DNA from: Carnegiea gigantea
Taxonomy: Eukaryota > Streptophyta > Magnoliopsida > Caryophyllales > Cactaceae
DNA: 64,000 nt
NCBI GenBank assembly: GCA_029747015.1
Contig: JAKOGI010000053.1
Coordinates: 473,001-537,000, forward strand
Direction of reading: 5' to 3'
A program made the translations under genes and the position numbers. The notes under the pieces were generated by a model. That model made no database searches, was not told the DNA's origin, and saw only the letters and a list, made by a program, of their open reading frames with translations. Below, piece after piece: positions 20,778-33,349 of this stretch; positions within the stretch are counted from its first letter, which is position 1, and every line of letters starts with the position of its first letter.

Positions 20778-21133
20778 AGAGAAGTCTTTTCTCAAAAACT
20801 TTGTGTCTATAATTCTGTTACTATAACTTTGATCAAAGAAAGGATACTATCAAGGAGAAGAAGAAGGTCTGAACGAGTAGGTAAGTCTCGCGTCAGGGTG
20901 GAATAAGATGAGCGCGAAGGAGTAAGACAGAACCAACTCTTAGAGGTAAAATTTCTTTGATTCAATTTTGTTTTAATAGAATTATATGATATTAAGTTTA
21001 AAGTATCAGTGGATAATTTAGTATCCGAGTACCATTGTTAAAATTTAATAGATCTCTTTGTGTGAATCACCTAATTAATTCAACAAATAGTTTTACTGCT
21101 TTTTTCGTAAAAACCACTCGACCCCCTTAAAAA

Positions 21134-21146
21134 TGGTATTACAGCC
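21134..21146 (+). other. degenerate tRNA-Met primer binding site in the EPRV leader
   Basis: TGGTATTACAGCC differs from the caulimovirid site TGGTATCAGAGCC at two positions. It lies in the leader about 500 bases after the expected start and 33 bases before the next ORF. Confidence 0.55.
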
Positions 21147-21178
21147 CTACCTCCAAAATAGATTTTTGAACTTAAAGA

Positions 21179-21540
21179 ATGAACTTGTTTAAAAATAAAT
21201 TACAATCTAACTCTAAAGTAGACAGGAAGGGTAACTATATAGCAGGACAAACATTTAATCTACCAGAACTATAATACCATACGCAAGAAGGAGCAAGGGA
21301 CTATCTAAAATCTTTTGATTTAACTCCTAGAAGTATTAGACAAAACTTATTAAACCACTATAAAAATATATCAAACTATTTATCAACTGTACCCGAATGA
21401 GTTCATCCTAAAATTATAAATTTATTAAAAGATAATATTTCACTGTTAGAAGTAACCTTTGAATATACGGTTTGGATGCAACCGAATATGAACATTAATT
21501 AGTCGCAAATAACATACGATACCGATGAAGAAGAATAACT
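21179..21540 (+). pseudogene. EPRV first ORF after the leader
   Basis: Begins MNLFKNKLQSNSKVDRKGN and contains AGQTFNLPEL and GARDYLKSFDLTPRSIRQN, then ends in an acidic DTDEEE. Stops at about 21272, 21398 and 21500 interrupt it. I do not recognise the product. It is the first ORF downstream of the leader and marks the right end of recognisable viral sequence; the palindrome centre probably lies within or just after the same viral gene. Confidence 0.5.
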
Positions 21541-21664
21541 AAAACTAACGCTTTAAAGAAAGTTGCAGAACAATAGAAGGGCAAACCTGTAAAAGTTTAA
21601 TAAAACCAAAATAAATTTGTTGCCATTGTCCGAATTCTCAAATTTTGCCACCCCTAATGATAAT

Positions 21665-21689
21665 GACAGTTATTATTATTATTATTGTT

Positions 21690-21722
<33 letters not shown>

Positions 21723-22334
21723 AATATATTAACAACAAAAAGAAAATTATTGATAGTATTATGATAGTAATAACATCAATATTTATCATATAAGTAATCA
21801 AGTAAATATTATTATTGTAATAATAAAAATAGTAACAACAAGAATACCAAATATATTAAATAACAACAACAACAACCACAACAAAAGCAAAAACAACAAC
21901 AAGAACGGGACCAAGAAAAACAAGAACATCAATAACAACAACAACAAAAAAATAATAATAATAATTATAATAATAATAACAATAATAATAATAACAATAA
22001 CAGTAATAATACATAAAATAACAAGGATAATAACAATTACAATAAGAAGAAGTAGTAGTAGTAGTAGTAGTAATAATAATAATAACAATAACAATAATAC
22101 ATAAAATAAGCTATTACTAAGATTTAAAATAATAACAGTATTATTAGAAAGCAAATTTAAAATAATAATGTCATTATTATTAAAAGCGTTAGAAAAATTT
22201 ATTTTGGAGAAGAAGAAGAAGAAGAAGAAGAATAATAACAACATCTCAGTTATTATTATTAGTACTAATAACAAAAATAATAATGTTACTACTAACAAGA
22301 ATAATACTAGCAAAATAATAATATTATTATTATG
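21665..22334. repeat. mixed trinucleotide microsatellite block
   Basis: About 670 bases of TTA/TTG, AAC, AAT, AGT and GAA triplet runs with short unique patches, for example (TTG)n at 21690-21720 and (GAA)n at about 22207-22230. It directly adjoins the right end of the EPRV. Long open frames here are low-complexity artefacts. Confidence 0.9.
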
Positions 22335-24119
22335 AACACTACATAATGAATTCTTTGAAGGCACCGTCAACCTTTGCGCCACTCACTCTGGTCTCTCCTT
22401 GTCATGGTAGATGGTGAGACGACCACTTTTCAATCATGATTGAACACCAAACTTTAAATGCAACACCTTTGGGTAATAAGAAAGTCAAAAACAATCTAAA
22501 CAATGCATACATGCAACTGACCAAAACAAAAGCATGTCTAATGAACATAGGTACTATTTGGTTGAATGTAAATGTAACACCCTAAAATGAACATGCTTCA
22601 TTATTTGCAGTTTCTTAAATAATTCTCCTGATTAGTAGTAATAATCCCAATGATCGGGATGTTATCATTGTCCCAAAAAGGATAAGGCTTGAAGCAATTA
22701 TACTAGAGATGTTATAGTTGAGCATAATTCAAGCCCATAACATTCAACACCATCCAAACTTATACATGTATAGATGATAACAAACACAGAGTTTATATAT
22801 CATAGTAAGGAAATCACCATTATCGTTATAGTTCCAGCCACTAGATAACTCAAAATATATCTCCAAAAATATAAGTGTAGTACACCATTACTAATCCCAT
22901 CAGGGTCCTTTGCTCACTTATCATCCTCAGCAGGTTTGCTAGCATGTGGCGGTTCACTAAGCGCTTGCCTAAAACAAAGCATGACAAATATTTTGACACC
23001 CTGAGCCAAAGCTTAGTACATGCATTTCTGTATCGTTAAATGATCATTGAAACATTGATTGGGCCCACTTTGCAATTGATTTTAATTTAAATCAGGAAAT
23101 GAGATGAATGTAAAACTGTATTATTAGTTATTATCTGGTAGTGAAACCCTAAGAACTGATACGATTTGTAGATAGGTGTACACGTATCAACCCAATTGGG
23201 GGATCTGGTCTGAGGCCGCACGGGGAACTGAACAGTGAATGCCCTAAAGCTGATAGTTGATAGGGTCACTAGTTATGTGAGAAATTACTGATCAAATTGA
23301 TTCATTGATGTACTTACCAAAACATTATAAATTTGATAAATACGTTTTGATTTCTAAAGATACAGGTAATGAACCTACCTGGAATTTTAATGCAATCTTA
23401 CTAGATAATATTATGCACAAAAGAAAAAAGATAGACTAGGATCCAATTATGTTTTAAAAATGCCATTGTAGATATACGTAGTTTAGAAACCCTATTGATA
23501 TTTAAGGTCATCATTGAGATAGGTATACACATCCCAAGCTAATTGGGAAGCTTGACCTAAGGCTACAAATGTAAACTGAAGGGCATGAGCCCTAATGCTT
23601 AATGACTAATGGGTCCACTTAATTATGCGACAAAATATTGTGTTTACTAATTCATCACATGAGTATTGCATGAGATTCTATAATTTTGAGAAACATGTGA
23701 ATTTTCGAAGACTGCAAGTTAAATGTACATAAAATTTATAAAATCTCTGCCCTTTTATAAAGTATTTGTTCATTGCTTAACAATAGCAGAATTAGCCTCA
23801 TTTCTAGTCCAAAATACATACGTTTGTTTAGTAGAGTTTCAAATAATATTCATTAATTATGACCTTAATAAGTGATTCACGGTTTTCCTTGGTACGTTTC
23901 TTAATTATCGAGGTACTCACGACTATTTGTTTAAGCATACAAATCGATTCTGTTCTCCATCAAAATTATATCCTATTTTTAATATTAACATTATTATCAT
24001 TAATGGTATTAACGTGATCATTGTTATTATAGGAATCACTATTTTTTTCGTTACTGTTATTAATATTAATGCTATTATCATCATCATTATTCTGCTTACT
24101 ATTACTACTAGTATTCCTG

Positions 24120-24178
24120 TTATCATAAGCATCATCATCATTATTATTATTTTCATTGTTGTTACAGCTATTATCACT

Positions 24179-24219
<41 letters not shown>

Positions 24220-24240
24220 TATTATTTTCATTGTTGTTAT
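24120..24240. repeat. (ATC)n/(ATT)n microsatellite within the LTR
   Basis: A long (ATC)n run lies at about 24178-24219 within a wider TTA/ATC-rich block. The right LTR has a shorter (ATC)n run at the same relative place (about 32883-32900), so the repeat pre-existed in the element and expanded here. Confidence 0.9.
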
Positions 24241-25489
24241 AGCTATTATCAGAAGTAACATTCCTACTAGAATTATCCTCGTTTATTGATAGTACTATTT
24301 TATCCTTACATCCACCTTTTAAGTTCCAGTGAGTTGTCATGTATGAAACAGTCATGGAAAGTCCACTTATGGGTTGGTTTTATCGCCAAGGCGTGTTATG
24401 CTTTTGGAGTTATATTGAAAAGGGCTTAGTGACTAGAACTTTTGGTATATTTTAGCTTTCCAAAGAATTAAGTCCCTTATTAACCCATTTATAACTCACC
24501 CTTTTCTAGTTACCTTTTAGGTAACATTCACACTTTGAGTCACTTCCAATACTAATTGAAATACAACATTACTACTTTGATTAGGCTAACACATTAATCT
24601 CATTATTGCTCTTACATTATTAAGCTAGTTAATTTTTTACACAACAATCACTTTTCACTCCACTTCAATTAAACTCCAAAAATCACATTAGACTAATGCA
24701 TTTCAAAAGACCCAAAGTTAATATTTCCCTCCCTCTGTATTCAACCTCAACTCCATCTTACCTATTCCACATAAATCCATCCACCCCCACACACCAAAGC
24801 CTCTAAATTCTCATTCAAGAATAATAAAAAATGGCATAACATTACAAACTACAACCTAAACCCCATTTCTGCTATAAACGCCCACTCACTCCCTTACTTT
24901 GAATCCGAAAAATTACAATAATAAACTATAAATTTACATAAATTATCAGTTAACTAGATTAAAAAGCATCTTTATCAACTACAATAAGAACTTAAATGAT
25001 GAAATCGAAAAAAATAGGGGATAGGATTTACCTTCCCAACACAGGGCATAGCAAGGCAAGGAGGCATAGAAGGGGAAAGGGGTGGGGGTGGAAGTGGCCA
25101 CAGGCACTGGTGGTGCTAGTTGGCATCCTATCACAGGCTTGCAGATGCCGAAGTTGTGGGGCAAAGAGGCGTTATAGGTCTGGGAGTAGGGGGAAGAGGA
25201 AGAAAAAGGGGGGAAGTGGTAGCATGCGTGAAATAGAGTGCAGTAGCTTAGCTTTATTTGTTTTGATTTGATCGTATTTACCTTAAATCTATATATTTCT
25301 TATTCATTATTTTCATTTCTTTTTTTCTCTGTAGTAAAACAACTCCCCTTTTTTACCAACAAATTTTTGAGCTAAACATTTGGGCCATCATTAGTATTTC
25401 AATATTTGGAACAAAACTATAAATGTTGCCCATTATAATCAACATATACATTGCATTTGTTTTTATTTCGTTCAATATTTGGAAGAAAA

Positions 25490-26480
25490 TTTTATTTCAT
25501 TCAATAATTGAAAGGGATGGTCTACTATATAATAGTCATGCCAACTTTCTTATATGGTTTAGAGTGTAGGCCAATTTGGAAGCCTCAAGTCCAGAGGTTG
25601 ATGGTAGCATAGATGAGAATGATTTGATAGATGTGTGGATATACGAGATTGGACATAATTAGGAATGAAATGATTAGAGAGAAAGTAGGAGTTGTACCCA
25701 TAGAAGATGAGATGAGGGAGACTAGACTAAGATGGTATGGCCATGTTAAGAGGAGTGAGAATGGGCTAGTGAGGAGCTGCAAGACGATTAGGCCTTTTGG
25801 GATGCTCCAAATCATAGATAAGATGAGGGAGACTAGATGACGACCAAAGAAAAGTTAGAGCAAGGTGATTAGAAATGATTTGAAGTTGATAGGTCTAACA
25901 AAGGACATGGATCAGGATACAAGTTTGTGGAGATCTAGGATTAAATTCCAAATCATAGGTAGTGTGCTTCAAGTCCTTTTTTTAGCTCTTGTTTTAGTTG
26001 ATTGTTGTTATGTTGTACTAGCTACTATTCTTTCCTGTGTTCGATACAATCGTGTAGGATAGTATATTGATCTTAGCAAGAGTGTTATTATCACACCCCT
26101 GTTTGCTTCAGTCGTATCCTCTTGCAACTATGGTCCCCCCACCTCCGATTTTTTGATTGTAGACTCGTATTGGCCAGATTAGTAGTGTGTCATTGCTTGC
26201 TATTCAAGGTATGCAAAAATCTTACCCCTCATCGATTATTCATGTTAACTTAGGTTATTTTAAGTATTTATGTCTTATGTTTGCTAAATTATTTTACTAA
26301 TTGACTTTTAACATCTAAATATCTTTTGAGAACATTTTATATGTGTCTATTGAAAACTGTCTCTTTTGTATGCAGTCATGTGCATAGGGATAAAGTTACC
26401 TATATTCGGATCTACCTAATCTCTGCGAATTTAGGACCCACACCGAGATTTGTTGTTATTGTTGTTCATCATTTCAACCT
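25490..26480 (+). mobile_element. RTE-type LINE fragment 1 (5'-truncated)
   Basis: Contains the C-terminal RTE signature MCGYTRLDIIRNEMIREKVG and IEDEMRETRLRWYGHVKRS at about 25630-25755, then a 3' UTR ending GACCCACACCGAGATTTG followed by TTGTTGTTATTGTTGTT. Similar C-terminal sequence occurs on the minus strand at 50732-50992 and 56325-56930. Only the distal ORF2 end and 3' UTR remain. It sits inside the left LTR region of the chromovirus. Stops break the frame; I could not settle its target-site duplication. Confidence 0.8.
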
Positions 26481-26589
26481 GTAATTTCATAAATATATCA
26501 AATGCTAAATTGAAGCGCATCAACTTAATTAATTTAAATAAAGATTAACCGAAGTAATTAGTATGATTTAGGTTCTGGCTATTGTTCCT

Positions 26590-27300
26590 TCCCCCCTTAA
26601 AGTTTGTTTCATCCTCAAAACTTGCAAATTTGAAAGGAGTCTTAGATTTAACTCAAAGATGTGTGGGTACTTAATTCTTCTATTCTCTTTTGCCCTCTAT
26701 ATGGCTTCAGATAAAGTGCCTATAGAACCTTGGCTAGAGCAATACTCTTACTACAAACCTATTTAACTCTAATCCAATATTTAAATAGGATGCTCTTCAT
26801 AAACGAAGTTCTCAGTAACCTCTAGAGGCTTATTCAAAATGGCATTATTTGGGTTTGTAACATGCTTCTTGAGCTATGAATTATGAAAAACACTATGCAT
26901 ATGCCCATGTTCTCCTAGTAAAGCCAATCTATAAGCCACTAGGTTTAACTTTTCAATGATTTCATAAGGCTCATCAACCTAGGGCTTAGTTTTCCTTTGA
27001 CATTAAACCTCCTAGTCCCTTAACTAGAGGAACTTTTAATAATACCTTATCTCCCACTTAAAACTCTATTTGTCTCATCTCCTTTATCTACATAACTTTT
27101 TTTCCAGCTCTAAGTAGTCTTAACGTGTTTTTGAATCTTCCTTACCTTCTTAGTAGTTGTAAGGATTAACTCTAACCCTATAATCCTCATCTAACTCACA
27201 CCAATACAAGTAGGCATCATTTGAGACTATGTTCTTATAAAAAGCTCCTCATTTTTTGTTCTTAAATGTATTACATGCCCCCCTGAAAAACAAATTATTA
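26590..27300 (-). pseudogene. chromovirus integrase C-terminus and chromodomain-like remnant
   Basis: On the minus strand, broken frames give FEVGDKVLLKVPL-like, VKGLGGLMSK, PYEIIEKLNLVAYRLALL, HMHSVFHNS and NKPLEVTENFVYEEHPI. This is the order of the GPY/F module and the start of the region that leads into a chromodomain in Tekay/Del elements. A terminal stretch gives FEDET. Many stops and frame changes make it a remnant. In the family the chromodomain directs integration to histone-marked heterochromatin. Confidence 0.75.
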
Positions 27301-27439
27301 GCTATGTCTTAACATTTGATGTCATCCTGTGACTTGAGTTTATAGTTCCCTTTAGGCTAACATTGAATAGATATTTTGAATTCCACTTTGCGGCTCTAAC
27401 TTGCTCATTTACAAAACCTTCCTTCATTAGACAAGTCAA

Positions 27440-30400
27440 AGTTTTTGCTCTAGGTCTAAATTTGATGTTAACGATGAACATGTCTAACGATAAGAATGAT
27501 GAAAATGGTAACTAGGTGAGTCATTACGAAAAAAGGAAATAAACCACAAAATTAGAAATGATTGATAAAGGGGAGGGAAGTTATCATGGAATGGCTAGAA
27601 TAAAAATAGCTGTGAGTGTATCAAGAATTCATAAAATAGATGTCACAATAATCATGTTTTGTACGTATGGATTACATGTGAAACCAGTAGATAGTTGACA
27701 CCTCTTAAGCCATGTCAATGACAAAGGTGAGTGACACTATCTCAACCAGAATGGACAGTTAGAAGATTGAATTATAGATCAAATTGTGTCATTTATCAAA
27801 TAACATATATTAGAATATCTAAAAGAGGAAGATAAGATTTCTCACTTACTTTAATACTTTAAAAAAATTCTCATCACTCAATCAAGCTGTTTAGGCCACC
27901 ACATAAACGGAAATGGATTGGGGTTTACTTAAGTCCTATAAGGAATAAGAGATTGACTGCTCCTATAACCTTCACACCCAGGGTGTGGTTAAATGTCAAA
28001 ATCATAAATATTGTTCTAAAATTATAAGAAATGGAATAATCATGATGTCCAACATAAGGCAACAGATAATGAGGAAAGAGAGCTTTGAAGGAAAGAGTTC
28101 AAACCATTACAAAAGAAAATGGTGGTTTAGTTGTGTTTGGGTTTAGCAGTTGCATTAAAAATAAAATAGTATGAAATGAGTTTCAACAAAGTCACCATCT
28201 TACCACGATTGATATGATAAGTGTGATAGATAGATTTGAACAAGTAGAGTGTAGGAAGTCTTAGATTTATTATAAAATAAATTCGTAGGAATATGCCGTT
28301 TCTCAAATTAAGCAAGTTCCATTAAAACAATAAGATGAATAGAGAATAGTTGAACTCATTTTGAGGAGCGAAATTTAAAGTCAAGGAGAATGATGGGATT
28401 ACAACAGTCAACGTTCACCCATACTAGTATAGTTGAATGACATCTCTAATTAAAAATAAACTGGACAGGCTTATTATTATGAATAAATAGTGTGCAGGAC
28501 ATATGTGCAAATACACTTTCAGCGGCGTGAAGAAGAAGATGATGAAATTCAAAAGTATCAGAATGTGGATAAGCATTTAAAGTTGATTAGGAATGTTTCA
28601 ATATTTAGCATCAAGTTTCAAGGGCATGGTGGGTCGTGCTAGGAAAAAGGTACAAGCACTATTGAGAAATCACAAAAATCCAAGGGTTTGGAATGAAAAG
28701 CGAAAATTAAGTAACATTGAAAGGAAGAAAATTTTAAAGGTAAGGCACATTAAACAAATTCAAGAAATCCCCGAAGAAATAACATTCATACAAAGACAAA
28801 CTAATTAGCAAGATTCAGATCTTAGTTAGGATCTTTTAAGCAAATGTTCAGGACCAATAAGAGATGCAATAGCAAAGAGACGATGCAAATAAACAAATTA
28901 AGATGACTAAGTGAGAAGTAAATTAATGACTAAATATAATGAGAATATTGTTCATATAAGATTTTAATGAAATGAACAGGTGGTAAATTTCTAAATGATG
29001 GGTGAAGAAAGTAGTGTTTTGCAGTATATAGAATGAAAATAATTGTAAGCATAAATAGTTCAAGAATGGAGGGTAGTAAGAGCCATATACTTCCAATAAT
29101 TAATTACACAGGAACATGACCATTTGAAATTACTTTGAAAGCTAGACCAATAGCAGAGATAGATGATTTGAGTGGTGCTCAAATGTTTAAGACAAAATCA
29201 TTATTAGCAAAGAGTTTTAAGCATTACAAATAGGGACAGACTTTGTTCATCAACAAAGTTAATTTCAATTCATTTATATGTAAGGAGGGTGTCCTTTTAA
29301 ATGTGATGGATTCAAGAATCATGACAAAAATAAAATCACAAGAAAAGTAATCAATTTTGAGCAAGGAAGGTCATATTATTACCAAAAAGGATGATTGTAA
29401 GAAGTAAGCTGAGCGAAAATAATTAATGAAATTAAGAGGGATATATCTCGACTTGGTGATAGAGATTCCCCATAAAAATTGATGTCCTGCAGTAATTCAA
29501 TGATGAAAAGATATGAAATGAAGCATTGCTAAGGCGATCAAGCAATTTTATAAAGCAAGGGGAGTTGATATGATTAAAAGGGAACTACGGATTAAACCAT
29601 TTTATTGCATAATAGCAGTGTGGTTAGCTCTAGGTTGTAATCAAATGGACTAATGGTTCCCAACAAGGGCACACAATTATGTGTTGGTATCTTAAAAGGA
29701 AGGTCTAATGTTAGTTTGCCAAAGGTTACTATAGACTCTTTTAGATCAATGAAGGGACTCATGCACCTAAAATTACATGGGTTTGATATGTTCAAGAGAG
29801 AGTCGCCTCGGCTTTCAACCTTTGCGCAGACACTTCCCATTTCTTATTACCCTGTTATCCTCTATTGTTCTACCTGAAGTTGTGTCTCGGTAATACCTTT
29901 TGAATTTGACATCTCAACCTTATAAATCACTAGTAATAATCTTATAAAGTCCATGCCACATATACTCAAGTCATTACTCTCAATTCCTTACCAGCATTAG
30001 TCGTGATGCCTCAACATTAAGTGCCCTAAGTTCAACCTATAGAACTATTGCACCTATATCTTGTTTTTCCACAGATTATTCCCTAAATCTTATCCATGAG
30101 CCTCACCCAGTCACTAGTTGGAGGACAAATTATGACCCGTAGAATTTTTGGTATACTAAACTACAGAATTTGTTCACATATATAACACATTCTCGAGCCT
30201 TTTTTCCCATGGTTCCACCTGAGTAATCATTGATTGTGTATGCACAAAATGAACCACTACTATTGTTTTTTTTTTTTTTTATAAATCTCTCTCTTCTCTT
30301 TTTTATTCCTTGTTTCATTTACTTTCCTCAAATTATTCCTCGTGGTTGTCACTACATATAACATCGTTATGCTCCTATGATCCGGATAATTTAGAACATT

Positions 30401-31690
30401 CTATTTTTGCTAAGATGAAAAATGGAATAGATTTTTCATTTATATGTTTATCCTCTCTCTCCCCTCTCCCTTTCTTTCTCTGTTTTTTGTTCCTCTGTGT
30501 CTGATCCTTGTCAAACCCAAAGAGCCTACTTATCGAATCACCTTATATACGGCAAAATAAAATTTCCTCCATCTAATATATTTTGCATAAACTAAGGAGT
30601 ATACCTCAATTCAATAATACACATCACCTAATCCACCAGAACTAAATAAGGAATTATTAATACCATTTCCTTAGAATCTCTTATGAATATCTTGGCACGG
30701 AGATCCACCTTATGCCCTTAGGGCTTGTTTTAGCCTCATAATAAGTGTCAACAATATAGGCTTAGCCATATTACACAATCTCAAACCTCTAAAGAAGTTT
30801 TTCTGTGCATATTTGCTAAGTTTTAATACCTAATTTCACCTCAATTAAGGTGCTTTAAATTGTAAAACCTAAGTCAATGACCCAAAACCAGATCAAGCAA
30901 AACCTACATCTAAGTATTCTCCAGCTCTTCATTACCTTTATAATTATAAAACATGCTTTAAGGTACAATGGCTTGTATACTCCTAGAATACGATGGCCTA
31001 AATTCACATAATCTTGGAACCAACTAATAACAACACTTTATTTGTGTGACAACATTATCTTGCCGCATATAATCCTTTTAATACTAAGTAGCATACCATA
31101 AGCTATTGAGCAGACGTCATATAATGCATCATAAGAAATTATCATTGCGAATCATCTATGACAATGAGACATGCCCTCAAACATATACACTATTGCAATG
31201 GCTATTTCACATTCATTCAACACATGGCTAGTGCAGCATAATACATTTCTCTTGTCTAAAAAGTTAGGAGTAATAATTCACATAAGAAGTTATAAATAGG
31301 ATTGCTGCATCATGTTTTCAACAACACCATTCCCAAACATTAAGTATGTTTGTCTATCTTAATAAAAGCTTTAGATTAAAGTCATCCTAAAAAAATAATG
31401 GGCAACTGCAAATTCCTCATATTTATTGCTATGAGCTTGGTAAACTTTCTTGGGATACGTATGTCAACAGAAGGTCAACTGAATGCTTCCTTGCTCTACT
31501 TTACAAATAATGGAGTTCCCAAGGTGTTACCTAACTGCATTATTGGCCTTAATACTAAGGGCTAAGGCCAAACAAATGTTTACTAAAACATTCTCATTAT
31601 TCACCATATGCATGAAATCATTGTCCACATCTCAATTAACAAGTCCGACACAGCTCATAGGCACTTTTTAGCTCACAATGTTCCTCAAAG
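27440..31690. other. interior of chromovirus, no coding region recognised
   Basis: About 4.2 kb between the integrase remnant and the primer site, where gag, protease and RT would lie. I could not recognise any of these; the few open frames of 60-80 codons on either strand show no motif. Either the interior is too decayed or it was replaced. A poly-T run lies at about 30266-30282. Confidence 0.5.
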
Positions 31691-31692
31691 TT

Positions 31693-31705
31693 GGCTCTGA
31701 TACCA
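31693..31705 (-). other. primer binding site, initiator tRNA-Met type (chromovirus)
   Basis: On the minus strand, TGGTATCAGAGCC, exact to the initiator tRNA-Met primer site, four bases from the LTR edge at 31710. It fixes the element as minus-strand and 31710 as the inner edge of its 5' LTR. Confidence 0.85.
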
Positions 31706-31709
31706 CAAC

Positions 31710-33240
31710 TGTAATGCCTCTAATCCTTAGTTACTTAATGGGCTTAGTCTACTTATAGGAATATCATGGTTGCAGAGGAAGTCTCCACGGCTGGAGGCAT
31801 TATTGTCGTACTAAATTGGATAAGGCTATATAATAGTTACACGACTTTAGCTATAGCATTTTCACATTTACAAATCCCATTAAGTTGAATGCATTGAAGT
31901 TGACTTCGAACTATAATTTAACTTTAATATAACTAGAATATAACTAGATTAAATGTTTCCTTATGCTCCACGTTAGATATTCTTATCCAAAATATTACCC
32001 ATCATAGCCATTGAGCTCTATCAAATGTTCGTGTTATGCCAATATCCAACGCGAGCATCTAATGGCATCTTATAGCAAAGACATAGAGCCTCACTTCCTT
32101 CGAGCTTGTTAGGGAGAAGATTGTTCATTGATTACTTACTTAAACCAAAAAATACAAACATATTTGAGAAACAGGCCAAAGCCAAATACGTTTATCCCCA
32201 TACTATAAAATAAACTTTTAGAACAATATAGTTGGGTTCCCGCATTTCAATCCATTTTGCTCTAAAAACAAGAGAGGGAGAGAATATGAACAAAACTATC
32301 TTACCAGTTATTATCTGGAAGTGGAATCCTTATTGATGTCTGAGGCGATCATTGATATAGGTATACACCACCCACGCTTATCTGGAAGCCTGAGTTGAGG
32401 TAACATGGTCGAACTTAAGGGTGTAAGCCTTGATAGTTGACACCTGATGGGGCCACTTCATTATGTTACAAAATATTGCTCAAACTAATTCATTGCATGA
32501 GTATGTCATGAAATTATATAATTTTGAGAAACATGTGAGTTTTTTAATGAGTAAATGCAACAAACATACCTATTCGTTTATGGCATGACGACGATATATA
32601 TGGCCTCATTTCTGCTTCAAACATACTAAAGTGGTTCGCTGGTAGAGTTTCAAATAATTTCTCTTACATAAGACGTAGTAACTAATTCATGGTTTTCCTT
32701 GGTACTTTTCTTAATTATCAATGTGCATATGACTATCTACTTAAGTACACGAATCAATTTTGTTTCCCGTCAAAATTATGTCCTCTTTTTATTATTGTCA
32801 TTGTTATCATTGATGGTATTAATGTTACATTGTTATTTTAGGCATCAATATTGTTTTCTACATTGTTATTAATATTAATGTTATCATCATCATCATCATT
32901 ATGGTTGTTATTATTATTATTATCATCACCACTGTCATCATTATAATTATTATTTCCATTATTGTAAATAGCTATTACTAAAAGTAACATTATTATTAGA
33001 ATTGTACTTGGTTCATATATAGTACTATTTTATCCTTACATCCACCTTTATGTTCTAGTGCATTGTCATAAGGAAATGAAGAAATATAGTCCACTTATGG
33101 GTTCGTTTTATCATTAATGCGTGTCTGCACTTTCGGTGTTACATTGTAAAGGGGTTGATGACTAGAACTTTGGGTATACTTTAGCTTTTCAATACTTAGT
33201 TGGATCACCAAGAACTAAGTCCCTCAGTAACCCATTTTAA
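31710..33240 (-). repeat. right (5') LTR of the chromovirus, truncated
   Basis: Begins TGTAATGCC on the plus strand next to the primer site. From about 32300 to 33240 it aligns by eye with 23440-24490. It lacks the second copy of the ~330-bp internal duplication seen in the left LTR. It ends at about 33240, where an A/T-rich low-complexity patch (33236-33345) joins the next element, so its outer part is missing. Confidence 0.7.
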
Positions 33241-33349
33241 AAAAATTTATTCCTTTTTAATACTAAGCTTTTTTTTTGAAAAAACCCAAAAAGAAATTTA
33301 AAAATTAAAAGGATTAAAAAATTTTGAAAGGGAAAAAAAAATCATAGTC

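Larger units (their letters stand above)
7107..21600. mobile_element. endogenous caulimovirid (pararetrovirus) locus with inverted duplication
   Basis: An integrated, decayed plant pararetrovirus. From 9058 rightwards the order is small ORF (103 aa), coiled-coil ORF, coat protein, movement protein, protease, RT, RNase H, a TAV-position ORF, promoter with TATA box, leader, and a first ORF. The CP-MP-PR-RT-RH-TAV order resembles cavemoviruses and solendoviruses, but I cannot place the genus without a tree. There is no integrase, as expected for Caulimoviridae. Excluding the inserted copia element the right-hand unit is about 7.7 kb, close to one full circular genome. The segment 7107-9018 is an inverted copy of 9058-10970. 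Stops and frameshifts in almost every domain show it is not functional as it stands. Confidence 0.88.
22573..26560 (-). repeat. left (3') LTR region of the chromovirus, with a LINE insert
   Basis: Starts TGTAACACCC at 22573. The part 23440-24490 is clearly similar to 32300-33240 (shared blocks such as GGTTTTCCTTGGTAC, GTCCACTTATGGGTT and GACTAGAACTTTGGGTATA-like text). It contains a diverged tandem duplication (about 23120-23290 and 23450-23660). The portion 24500-25480 has no partner because the right LTR is truncated. Upstream of 26560 the sequence passes into the element 3' end (FEDET-like, about 26600). The outer limit is uncertain. Confidence 0.6.
22573..33240 (-). mobile_element. degraded chromovirus-type (Tekay/Del-like) Ty3/gypsy element
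   Basis: Two related LTR regions (from 22573 and from 31710) flank an interior that ends, in minus-strand order, with integrase C-terminal and chromodomain-like sequence (27250-26590). An exact tRNA-iMet primer site (31693-31705) lies next to the right LTR. This is the layout of a minus-strand Ty3/gypsy element. Long LTRs and a chromodomain point to the Tekay/Del chromoviruses. The interior is heavily decayed, and I could place only the integrase end with confidence. Confidence 0.72.

Noticed and set aside
21798..22382. A 194-codon minus-strand frame rich in Leu, Ile and Val that looks like a membrane protein
   Set aside because: It is a reading of the triplet microsatellite block; composition is fully explained by the repeats.
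23923..24355. Overlapping Met/Ile-rich and Asp/Asn-rich frames
   Set aside because: They are the three frames of the (ATC)n/(ATT)n tract in the LTR.
28593..28808. Basic 71-codon frame in the chromovirus interior
   Set aside because: Lys/Arg-rich by A-rich composition; no motif, and it is on the strand opposite to the element.
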